Assembly: GCF_000312585.1 (NCBI RefSeq)
Contig: NZ_HE997987.1
Span: 40,015-75,561, forward strand
DNA from: Bartonella queenslandensis AUST/NH15
GTDB taxonomy: Bacteria; Pseudomonadota; Alphaproteobacteria; Rhizobiales; Rhizobiaceae
DNA: 35,547 bases
Direction: 5' to 3'
Shown: in pieces, positions 1 through 7,393 of the stretch
How positions within the stretch are numbered: position 1 is the stretch's first letter
Layout: each line of letters begins with the position of its first letter
The notes under the pieces: generated by a model
Database searches by the model: none
What the model was told of the DNA's origin: nothing
The model's input: the letters and a program-made list of their open reading frames with translations, nothing else
Program-made: the position numbers and the translations under genes

Positions 1-116
1 TTAAAACGAAAAGCTTTTGAGACGATGTAAGCTTTATTTACTGTACAGTTTCAAAAAGCGAAAGCAATTTTTTCAAAATCCTAATCTTTAATATCGCATA
101 ATGTAAAGAGAAATTT

Positions 117-1766
117 ATGGCACGTCAATTTATATATCATATGGCTGGGCTTAACAAGTTTTACGGCAATAAAAAAATTTTAGAAAATATTCATTTGTCT
201 TTTTATCCAGATGCGAAGATCGGTATTTTAGGACCAAATGGTGCAGGTAAATCAACTATTTTACGTATTATGGCTGGGCTAGATAAGGAATATACGGGAG
301 AAGCATGGCTTTCTGAAGGAGCGCGTTGTGGCTATCTACCACAAGAACCTGTACTTGATGCAAGCAAAGATGTGCGTGGTAATGTGATGGAGGGGGTTGC
401 AGATAAACAGGCCATTCTTGAGCGTTATAACGAATTGATGATGAATTATAGCGAGAAAACGGCTGATGAAAGTGCACAGCTTCAGGATATTATTGATAGT
501 CAGAATCTTTGGGATTTAGAAAGTCAAGTAGAAATGGCGATGGCTGCTCTTGGTTGTCCGCCAGCTAAGGGGGATGTGACAAAACTTTCGGGTGGTGAAA
601 AGCGGCGTGTAGCGCTTTGTAAATTGCTGTTGTCAAAACCTGATTTGTTGCTTTTGGATGAACCGACAAACCATTTAGATGCTGAAACGACGGCTTGGCT
701 TGAAAGGCATCTGCGTGAATATCCTGGTGCTGTGCTTTTGATAACCCATGATCGTTATTTCCTCGACAATGTTACGGGGTGGATTTTGGAGTTAGATCGC
801 GGTAGAGCTATCCCTTATGAGGGGAACTATTCTGCTTATTTGGGAGCTAAAGCAAAGCGTTTGGCTCAAGAAGGTCGTGAAGAGGCTGCGCGTCAACGTG
901 CTTTATCACGTGAGCAAGAATGGATTGCTTCTAGTCCAAAAGGGCGACAAGCAAAGTCAAAAGCGCGGATTAAAGCTTATGATGAGTTGGTTCAGGCGGC
1001 ACGTGAGCGTCGTCCTGGAGAGGCGCAAATTATTATTCCTATTGGAGAAAGATTGGGACAGGTTGTCATTGAAGTTGATCATCTCTCTAAAGCTTATGGA
1101 GAACGTATGTTGATTGATTCTCTCTCTTTTAAACTTCCTGCTGGAGGCATTGTCGGTGTTATTGGGGCCAATGGTATGGGAAAGTCGACCTTGTTTAAAA
1201 TGTTGACAGGACAAGAACAGCCCGATTCAGGTCAAATACGTATTGGTGAAACAGTTCACATGAGTTATGTGGACCAGAGTCGCGATTCCTTGGCGGGTGA
1301 TCAAACTGTTTGGGAGGAGATTTCTGGGGGAAATGATATTATTAAGTTAGGCAAATATGAGATGAATAGTCGTGCTTACTGCGGGGCTTTTAATTTCAAG
1401 GGGGCTGATCAGCAGCAGAAAGTGGCAAATTTATCAGGAGGGCAGCGCAATCGTGTCCATTTGGCAAAACTTCTAAAAGAGGGTGGAAATGTGCTTCTTC
1501 TTGATGAGCCGACAAATGACCTTGATACTGAAACATTGGGTGCATTGGAAGATGCATTAGAAAATTTTGCTGGTTGTGCAGTGATCATATCGCACGATCG
1601 TATGTTTCTTGATCGATTAGCAACGCATATTTTAGCCTTTGAAGGTGATGGCCATGTGGAATGGTTTGAAGGTAATTTTGCTGAATATGAGGCTGATAAA
1701 GTTCGCCGTCTTGGGCCTGAATCTCTTAACCCTAAGCACGCAAATTATAAGCCTCTTACACGCTAG
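117..1766 (+). CDS. ettA: Energy-dependent translational throttle protein EttA (ABC-F ATPase)
   Basis: Cytosolic ABC-F protein that, in the characterised family, binds the ribosomal E site and gates entry into elongation according to the ATP/ADP ratio. It is 549 aa, a normal length, and has no membrane segment. Two ATPase domains are visible. The first has Walker A GPNGAGKST near residues 39-47, signature LSGGE near 157-161 and Walker B LLLLDEP near 177-183. The second has Walker A GANGMGKST near 350-358, signature LSGGQ, and LLLDEPTNDLD. The charged, Arg/Lys/Glu-rich linker at about 240-305 is the P-site tRNA-interaction motif typical of EttA. The ATG is preceded by an AAAGAG ribosome site. 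It stands alone, with gaps on both sides. The family call is very secure; choosing EttA over other ABC-F members rests on overall length and the N-terminus. Confidence 0.96.
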   Translation: MARQFIYHMAGLNKFYGNKKILENIHLSFYPDAKIGILGPNGAGKSTILRIMAGLDKEYTGEAWLSEGARCGYLPQEPVLDASKDVRGNVMEGVADKQAILERYNELMMNYSEKTADESAQLQDIIDSQNLWDLESQVEMAMAALGCPPAKGDVTKLSGGEKRRVALCKLLLSKPDLLLLDEPTNHLDAETTAWLERHLREYPGAVLLITHDRYFLDNVTGWILELDRGRAIPYEGNYSAYLGAKAKRLAQEGREEAARQRALSREQEWIASSPKGRQAKSKARIKAYDELVQAARERRPGEAQIIIPIGERLGQVVIEVDHLSKAYGERMLIDSLSFKLPAGGIVGVIGANGMGKSTLFKMLTGQEQPDSGQIRIGETVHMSYVDQSRDSLAGDQTVWEEISGGNDIIKLGKYEMNSRAYCGAFNFKGADQQQKVANLSGGQRNRVHLAKLLKEGGNVLLLDEPTNDLDTETLGALEDALENFAGCAVIISHDRMFLDRLATHILAFEGDGHVEWFEGNFAEYEADKVRRLGPESLNPKHANYKPLTR

Positions 1767-2424
1767 AATTCTTTAATTGAAAAGCTCGTGTATTTTGGGT
1801 TTATTATTTCATCAATAACGTTGTGTGTATTGTGTGGAAGTGTTTATTCATTGGAAAGAGGAGAGGCTCTTTATGAGCCTATGACGTCAATAAAGCTATT
1901 CTACTTATGATATAGAGCTGTCCTTTCTTGTAAAATTGCTATGAAAGGAAGAAATCTTTTTATGGAAAGTGTATTGTGCTCTGGTTGTTGAGCATTAGCC
2001 TCTTTATTTAAAAAGCTACAAGCTGAAACCATCTTATTATTTATTCTCTCCCAATGTTGGATAATTTTTGTTTTGAGATAGCTAGTAAGAAGCATTTCAC
2101 TCGTTGTCTGTGTTTTCTGTTCATCGGCAGCCATTTCAGGGGTGCAAGAGAATAGTTTAATTGTTTTACCATGAATAGATTTGAAATGAGAAAAGATTAC
2201 GATAGTTTAAGCCTTTTATTTAAATTAAAAATGATGAATAATTATTGTAAATCAGTTTATTATAATTATTTGTGGGCAATGGGGTAAGATCTCTTCGTCT
2301 TTTACGGTAACCTATTTTTTATCATAGTATGATAAAATGGTGGGAATGAAATAGATGAGAATATGCGCATTATGCTTGACTTTTTTTCCTATAAACAAAT
2401 GTTTATAGGAGAGTTTAAGGGGTA
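1767..2424. other. Intergenic region between ettA and the ArsR-type gene
   Basis: About 660 bases without a gene I can support. A minus-strand reading frame at 1901-2134 (77 codons) has no ribosome site in front of its ATG and matches no family I recognise. A short perfect hairpin, AGGCTC-TTTAT-GAGCCT, lies at 1864-1880 but lacks a T run, so it is a weak terminator candidate for ettA at best. The right end carries the palindrome described separately. Confidence 0.5.
2388..2409. promoter_or_regulatory. Perfect inverted repeat, candidate operator of the ArsR-type gene
   Basis: CCTATAAAC-AAAT-GTTTATAGG is a 9-bp perfect inverted repeat with a 4-base spacer, ending 15 bases before the ATG at 2425. 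A TTGACT hexamer at 2376-2381 could be a -35 box, so a protein bound to the repeat would cover the promoter. ArsR-family proteins are dimers that bind such dyads and often repress their own genes. Autoregulation here is inferred from position and symmetry only. Confidence 0.5.
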
Positions 2425-3366
2425 ATGATGAAAAAAAGTGCAAGTTTAGATGCAATGATTGTGCTGCTGAAAGCGGTAACAGAGGTGAGCCATTTACGTG
2501 TTCTTAGGCTTTTGTATCATGGAGATTTAACAATCCCTGATTTTATTTTTATCCTGGATCAGTCACAAGCGTGTATATCACGATATTTATGTTTATTGTA
2601 CGAAGCACAATTGATTGAGCGTTATCAGAAGGGAGGTTGTCTTTATTTTAAGCTTTGTCATGACTTTTGGGGTAAAGACATTGTGAAGGGCATTCTTTCG
2701 GCTTTGCCAAAGCACGATGTGTTGTTAGCGCATGATTTAGAACGTTTGAAGGATGTCAAAAAGCAGCGTCAAAAAACAAAAAGGCAGCATTTTTTACAAA
2801 ATACGTTGCAATGGGATGTCTTACGATCATTCTATATGGCAGATCATGGTGTGGAAAATGCTTTACTTAAAATCGTAGGTGATAAGCCATTTGAGACGAT
2901 GCTGAATATTGGAATAGGTGGAGATTCTGTCTTAAAATTGTTTTCTGGTCTTTATACGCATGCGATTGAAATTGTGCTTGATCGTGATGTTTTACATTTG
3001 CCGGTTGGAGATATAACTTTTGATTTAGTCATTCTTCATTGGGTTTTACATTTTTTTGAAAATCCTGAAATGGTTCTTCATAAGATATCAGGTATTTTGC
3101 GTCCTCATGGGCGTTTATTGATCGTGGACTTTTGTTATCATAAAGCTGAATCCTCACATTCTGATCAAGTGCATACGCGTCTTGGATTTTCGGCTTTACA
3201 AATAGAACAATGGCTTAAAAATTCGGGACTTGTTTTAGAACAAGCGATCCATCTTACTCCTATACAAAATAAAAACAATGAGGAGTGCGCGGTTACACTT
3301 TGGCTTGCTCGTGATCCACGTTTATTGGTTGATGATATCAAAGATAAACGAGTAGATTTTGCATAA
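2425..3366 (+). CDS. ArsR-family regulator fused to a (degenerate) SAM methyltransferase domain
   Basis: Protein of 313 aa. Residues about 18-80 form a winged helix-turn-helix of the ArsR type, with a recognition region around QSQACISRYLCLL followed by a wing ending in CLYFKL. Residues about 155-240 resemble a class I methyltransferase: a glycine loop at 161-167 (NIGIGGD), a FDLVILHWVLHFF strand-helix at 199-211, and LRPHGRLLIVDF at 225-236. Such fusions occur in Rhizobiales near methionine and one-carbon genes, but none are adjacent here. The glycine loop departs from the usual D/E-x-G-x-G-x-G. Only about 15 residues separate it from the next motif, where about 40 are normal, so the segment that contacts the SAM ribose and adenine seems missing. 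I expect DNA binding to persist and catalysis to be lost. ATG ATG start; AGGAG lies upstream. Confidence 0.8.
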   Translation: MMKKSASLDAMIVLLKAVTEVSHLRVLRLLYHGDLTIPDFIFILDQSQACISRYLCLLYEAQLIERYQKGGCLYFKLCHDFWGKDIVKGILSALPKHDVLLAHDLERLKDVKKQRQKTKRQHFLQNTLQWDVLRSFYMADHGVENALLKIVGDKPFETMLNIGIGGDSVLKLFSGLYTHAIEIVLDRDVLHLPVGDITFDLVILHWVLHFFENPEMVLHKISGILRPHGRLLIVDFCYHKAESSHSDQVHTRLGFSALQIEQWLKNSGLVLEQAIHLTPIQNKNNEECAVTLWLARDPRLLVDDIKDKRVDFA

Positions 3367-4028
3367 GTCGTGTTCGTTAACGTGCTTTATTCTCTGATTT
3401 TATAGGGATGTGTAGGCTATTGTGAGATAGTTTATCGCAATTAAGAATGATCATAGGGCATGATTCGAAATAAATACCTTCAGAATTCTCGTTTTTTCGT
3501 AAGCTGTTTAAATTCTTCATTGACGTCATTGTGACGTTGTTGCGTAAGAGATTTGACAATACTTTAAAGAGTCATTTTCAGAAATTTTCATGACGATAGA
3601 TAGGGCTTTTTCTATTTAATTTATTGTTTTTATTAAAATAATTCATATGCTCTTTTGAACAGATATTTCTGCTGTTATCGTATAATATTTAAAAACTACT
3701 TTTTTGTGGTGATCGCTGTTGGCAAGTGATTCTGCATTTTATTTTTATAAGGTAAATATATACAGATTACTTATTTTTTTATTATGATCACCAGAGTTGT
3801 GAAAGAGATTATTATAAAAATTAACAGTGGCTGTCGATTCTGATTGATGTTTCTTGGAATAAAAATTGCTTCAAATTGGGTCATTTTGAATTTTTTTTGC
3901 CTAAATATTACCATTTTTAAACAATTTATAATTCTTTTGTGTTTTTTTGCATAGAAGATGATAAGAATTCCTTGTTGTTTAAAGCATTTTATTCCATAGC
4001 AAGAATATTGCATCGGCTATTTTAGTGG
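3367..4028. other. Intergenic region, no supported gene
   Basis: About 660 very AT-rich bases between the ArsR-type gene and the candidate small RNA. Short minus-strand frames (3377-3559 and 3771-4013) have neither ribosome sites nor recognisable protein features. I see no tRNA, no repeat array and no clear promoter. Confidence 0.5.
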
Positions 4029-4127
4029 TTGGTGCGAGAAGACGATCGGGGAACCTCCTCCCCCCCCCCCGCGTGGATCCCCTAGATTGTCTGGCCTGAC
4101 TGAGGATTTCCTCAGTCAGGTTTTTTT
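4029..4127 (+). ncRNA. Candidate small regulatory RNA with anti-Shine-Dalgarno loop and intrinsic terminator
   Basis: No protein frame explains this stretch, but the + strand can form two consecutive hairpins. The first pairs GGGGAACC (4048-4055) with GGATCCCC (4075-4082), with one A-A mismatch and possible extension by GAC/GTC. Its C-rich apex contains CCTCCTCCC (4054-4062) and an 11-C run (4060-4070). The second is a perfect 11-bp terminator. Exposed CCUCCUCCC motifs mimic the 16S anti-Shine-Dalgarno and mark several alphaproteobacterial trans-acting small RNAs, for example the alpha-r14/NfeR1 type. Family membership is inferred from motif and architecture, not from an alignment. The 5' end is approximate, because no convincing -35/-10 pair was found. 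Confidence 0.45.
4095..4127 (+). terminator. Rho-independent terminator
   Basis: CCTGACTGAGG (4095-4105), loop ATTT, and CCTCAGTCAGG (4110-4120) form a perfect 11-bp stem followed by seven T (4121-4127). This is the strongest terminator in the window. No coding gene lies just upstream on the + strand, which is the main reason to suspect a transcribed non-coding RNA here. Confidence 0.85.
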
Positions 4128-4345
4128 GTAAATTATTTTTAGGGTTTTGTAAGGTGTTCTCAAGAGCCTTAAAAGGCATGGCATTTACTGTTGTGTAGTA
4201 TGTTGTATCTAGGGGGATAAGAGTTTATTGAGTGGTTAGTGTTATCGAGTTCATTTTCAATGATGAGAGTTTTTCTTTATTGAAAAATCATTAAGTGCTA
4301 TAAAGGAGATGTGTATTTGATTCTGTGATCTTTAGGTAAGAGATA

Positions 4346-4720
4346 ATGGGATTTTTTTCCGGTCGTATTGCTTTAATTTTATTTGTGTTTCTTATTTTTG
4401 GCTTTAGCATTTTTACTTCTCGCAGGGTTGTTGTTCACAAGTTTTTTCCTGGCGATACTTCTTCTTTTCAGCAGGTTGAGGTAACAGAGGAGTTGTTGCT
4501 AGAGAGATGGGCGACAGCTTTTCCAGATGTTATTGAGCGTCTTTCTGAGATGAGTCCCCAGCAAAAAGAGCTGTTTGTTGAGCGAATGCATCGCGTTGCG
4601 GTTTCATTTGCTTCTGAAAATGGTCAGAGTCGTGAGCAGGCTCACAAATTTGGTGAAACTTTTGCTATGGCTCTTTCAAAAGCGATGTTTCGTCCAGCTA
4701 TTGCGAATGCTTATTTTTAA
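4346..4720 (+). CDS. Small hypothetical membrane-anchored protein
   Basis: A 124-aa protein I do not recognise. Residues about 6-24 are a single strongly hydrophobic helix (IALILFVFLIFGFSIF), flanked by Arg on both sides. Either a signal anchor or an uncleaved signal peptide would fit. The rest is soluble, acidic and probably helical: EVTEELLLERWATAFPDVI, then a heptad-like stretch around residues 67-85 with SPQQKELFVERM, then a second helix ending in ALSKAMFRPAIANAYF. No Cys pairs and no catalytic motif are evident. TAAGAG lies a few bases before the ATG. It stands alone between the small-RNA terminator and a long gene-free stretch. Coding is likely because of the coherent protein character and ribosome site; function is unknown. 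Confidence 0.65.
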   Translation: MGFFSGRIALILFVFLIFGFSIFTSRRVVVHKFFPGDTSSFQQVEVTEELLLERWATAFPDVIERLSEMSPQQKELFVERMHRVAVSFASENGQSREQAHKFGETFAMALSKAMFRPAIANAYF

Positions 4721-6145
4721 TTATTTTTTTAATCGCGCTTTTGGGTTTGATTTTAAGGAGCAGAGCTTTTCGTAAAGTTTTGCAAAGCGCGAGGGAAATA
4801 ATTAATTTGTAAGATAATTAGAAAAATTATCTTATTTGGAAGGTAATCAATCAAAGTAAAAATAAGGTTGCGATCATTATAAGAGTGGTCGCAAGTTTAT
4901 CGATGGCGCTTCAGATGAATTCCCATTATCAATGGCTAAAATAACAAAAGGAATAAAAACAGCTCAAATCAAGGCAGTATTTTCATAAAGGGATAATAAT
5001 CTGAAAACTCTCATTTGCAGAAAAGAAAAGGCATGAATTGCTGTAACAAAACACGTTAAGCGCATTTTATATGCCCGTTATTTTTTTGTTTGATAGGGAA
5101 GATAGAAAATTCTCAAAAGGCTCGAGTCTCCTTTTTCTCGCAGATTTTAGGATGTTGATTCATGTGTATGGTTTCTGGAGATGCAGCGTGGTGATAAGAT
5201 GTTAATTTGGGATAAAGCAAAAAATATTTGGATGAGGATGGGAGGTCCATTTTTCTTCAAAAGGCTTTGAGGGGATTGCATTTTCGAGAATTTAAAAAAC
5301 AGATAAAAATAATCCTTAAGCTTTGTTGTTGGAACAAAGCAGGATGTGATTTTTTCTAAGGTATTATTTTATAACGGTCATTTATCATTTTACATGTGAA
5401 GTAAGAATTTCGAATATTGTGAAATTCTCTCGTTTTCAATCTGTTAAAGCAATCAAAATCAGTTGTTGCACAACACAAAGCAAGGGACTTTGTGGATAAA
5501 AGTTCTTTTTAGAAAGGAGTAAAAAGCTTCTTTGAGTCATTTCAAATATCAAAGGCTATTGTAATATTTTGAATGCGTAAAGAATATGAGATATTTTATA
5601 TATCTATGAGCTTTTTATGCACAATGATAGGTTTTGAGATTGGCTTTGGTTGATGGTTTATGGAGTATAAAGAGTATGGTGGGTATTTATTGGCGCGTGG
5701 GAAGCACTGATAACGGTTTTTATTTTTTGTGAAATTTTTGCAATATCGATGGGCTTGGGTAAAGATTGTCTTGTCTCTATTGCTTTGTGGAATTGATCTT
5801 AATAAAGAATTTAATCATTATTTGTAAAAAATATTATGTCTATTTAAATTGCTATTTTTGTACTATAGAAACTGAGTGATACAACAGCAATAATAGAGAT
5901 GCATAGAGTATATCATTTTATTGAATATACTATAAGATTAAATATAGTCTCTTTATTTTTTTTATTTTATGATATAGAGAGATCTATAATTTGTGCATAA
6001 AGAGATTTTCTTTTGCTACAGGGTTTTATCTTGAAATTGTCTTAGTATTTCCTTTTTAAAGCCGTTCTTTTGCTTTCTTTTTTTGTACAATGTGCTCGCA
6101 AATTATTTGCGGATAGAATTTGAGAATGTTGTGAAGAGAAAGAAA
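4721..6145. other. Long gene-free stretch with scattered hairpins
   Basis: About 1.4 kb with no frame I can support. It holds several inverted repeats: TAAGATAATT/AATTATCTTA at 4810-4834 (10-bp stem, 5-base loop, 90 bases after the preceding gene), an imperfect TTGCGATC/GGTCGCAA pair near 4865-4893, and GCTTTGTT/AACAAAGC at 5320-5340, with a T-rich run a few bases later. A 15-base string at 5532-5546 recurs upstream of ddl. No tRNA or CRISPR was seen. It may be a decayed gene or hold unannotated small RNAs. Confidence 0.5.
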
Positions 6146-6655
6146 ATGCAATTTTTGAAAATCTTGTTAAATACAGCGTGTGCTGTATTTTTTATATTTG
6201 ATATAAGCTGGACTCATAGTGCCTTAAATATTGCAGAATCAAAAGAAGGCTCAGAGATTGTTGGTTCTAAAACACCTACTCGTCCTTATGAGTTCCTTAT
6301 TCAGAAACTTGCAACTAAGCATAATGTTCCCGTTAATTTAGCACATGCTGTTGTAAAAGTTGAAAGTAATTATAAGGCGCGCATAAAAGGGGCAGCGGGC
6401 GAAATAGGTTTGATGCAAATAAAACCCTCTACGGCACGAGGGTTGGGCTTTAGTGGTTCTGTAAAAGATTTGTACGATCCTGCGACCAATCTTGAATATG
6501 GTATGCGTTATTTAGCGCGGGCATATAAACTCAGTGGTGGAAGTACGTGTGGTACAATCCTTAAGTATAACGCGGGTCATGCAGCAAAAAAAATGAATTC
6601 CATTTCAGCAAAATATTGCGCAAAAGTGAAAATGTATTTGGCTTCATTAAAATAA
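6146..6655 (+). CDS. Secreted lytic transglycosylase, SLT domain (goose-lysozyme-like fold)
   Basis: Small periplasmic enzyme predicted to cleave the MurNAc-GlcNAc bond of peptidoglycan, forming 1,6-anhydro ends. From the ATG at 6146 it is 169 aa with a signal peptide: MQFLK, then the hydrophobic core LLNTACAVFFIF, then WTHSA. An upstream TTG at 6083 would add 21 charged residues before the signal, and GAAGAGAAAG precedes 6146, so I prefer the later start. The SLT domain shows the catalytic Glu in VVKVESNY, the GEIGLMQIKPSTARGLG motif, DLYDPATNLEYGMRYLA, and ILKYNAGH near the end. Bartonella and Brucella use small enzymes of this class beside type IV secretion systems, but no secretion genes are present here. 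Remodelling for growth is equally plausible. Confidence 0.88.
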   Translation: MQFLKILLNTACAVFFIFDISWTHSALNIAESKEGSEIVGSKTPTRPYEFLIQKLATKHNVPVNLAHAVVKVESNYKARIKGAAGEIGLMQIKPSTARGLGFSGSVKDLYDPATNLEYGMRYLARAYKLSGGSTCGTILKYNAGHAAKKMNSISAKYCAKVKMYLASLK

Positions 6656-6656
6656 G

Positions 6657-6677
6657 AATCTCTTTATGAAAGAGATT
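6657..6677 (+). terminator. Perfect hairpin just after the transglycosylase stop
   Basis: AATCTCTTT-ATG-AAAGAGATT is a 9-bp perfect stem with a 3-base loop that begins one base after the stop codon. There is no clean T run behind it, so termination may be weak; the hairpin could instead protect the 3' end of the mRNA. Confidence 0.4.
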
Positions 6678-6706
6678 GACTATAAAATATTTTAAGATGC
6701 TATTTT
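6676..6706 (+). promoter_or_regulatory. Candidate rnpB promoter
   Basis: TTGACT at 6676-6681 and GCTATT at 6699-6704 (17-base spacer; TATTTT at 6701-6706 is an alternative) resemble a sigma70-type promoter whose start would fall about 30 bases before the mature 5' end of the RNase P RNA. The -35 box overlaps the descending arm of the preceding hairpin. Predicted by eye. Confidence 0.35.
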
Positions 6707-6740
6707 CACGGAGCAGAAAATGTTTTATAAATTAATGCGT

Positions 6741-7123
6741 CAGTCGGCTGGGCAGCCGCGCTTGTCCAATGCTGAAAAGCGGCAGGTGAGGAAAGTCCGG
6801 GCTCCATGGAAAAACGGTGCCGGGTAACACCCGGCGGGGGTGACCCTAGGGAAAGTGCCACAGAAAGTAAACCGCCTATTTTTATAGGTAAGGGTGAAAG
6901 GGTGGAGTAAGAGCCCACCGCACATTCAGTAATGAATGTGGCAAGGTAAACCCCACCGGGAGCAAGACCAAATAGAAATGACGTGCAAGATTTAATTTGC
7001 AGCCGATTTCCGGGCGAGTCATTCGGGTAGGTTGCACGAGGCGGGTGGTAACATCCGTCCCAGATGAATGGTTGCCATGTAAAGCACAAGCTTTACTACA
7101 GAACCCGGCTTATAGGCCGACTG
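6741..7123 (+). ncRNA. rnpB: RNase P RNA (class A)
   Basis: Catalytic RNA of ribonuclease P, which trims the 5' leader of pre-tRNAs. The ends pair as helix P1: CAGTCGGC (6741-6748) with GCCGACTG (7116-7123). Conserved blocks are readable: GAGGAAAGTCCGGGCTCC near 6789-6806 (P4 5' half and J3/4 region), GGGTAACACCCGG in the following helix, AGGGTGAAAGGGTG, GTAAACCCCACCGGGAGCAA, and the 3' block ending AGAACCCGGCTTATAGGCC. The length of about 383 bases suits alphaproteobacterial RNase P RNA. Frames crossing it on the minus strand are spurious. The family is certain; each end is uncertain by a few bases. Confidence 0.96.
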
Positions 7124-7245
7124 ATATTTCATGGATGATACGCAATATTTTTTATGATCAATAACATATGGTCTTTTATGGAGTCTGCGTTTGAAATGAA
7201 CACTTGAATTAAAGAGTGTTTTAAAAATTATAACATTTCGTTAAG

Positions 7246-7251
7246 TATAAT
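7246..7251 (+). promoter_or_regulatory. Perfect -10 hexamer, candidate promoter of the dcw cluster
   Basis: A consensus TATAAT lies in the 270-base gap between rnpB and rsmH, and transcription would begin about 135 bases before rsmH. No good -35 box is seen at the expected spacing. A GAGTC (GANTC methylation site) lies upstream at 7181-7185. Confidence 0.25.
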
Positions 7252-7393
7252 ACGTTAGGATGTGTCTTGGAATATCTTTAATTTTTTTTCTTTCATGGTG
7301 ATTAATATGAAAGTTGAGGGTTAGGTTATTCTGGTAACGGTTGCCATGAGAGCGCTGTTGATTTGAAACAGCATAACTTCAAGACGGATTATT

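Noticed and set aside
40-49. Palindrome ACTGTACAGT upstream of ettA
   Set aside because: Ten-base palindromes are common by chance; it is far from the start and has no flanking promoter elements I can support.
1901-2134. 77-codon minus-strand frame between ettA and the ArsR-type gene
   Set aside because: No ribosome site before the ATG, no recognisable domain, and low-complexity AT-rich DNA around it.
3979-4179. 66-codon minus-strand frame containing a G run, possible phase-variable gene
   Set aside because: It runs antisense across the perfect terminator hairpin and the candidate small RNA; the protein has no ribosome site or coherent character.
6706-7089. 127-codon minus-strand frame
   Set aside because: It lies entirely across the RNase P RNA gene on the opposite strand, whose conserved structure explains the sequence.
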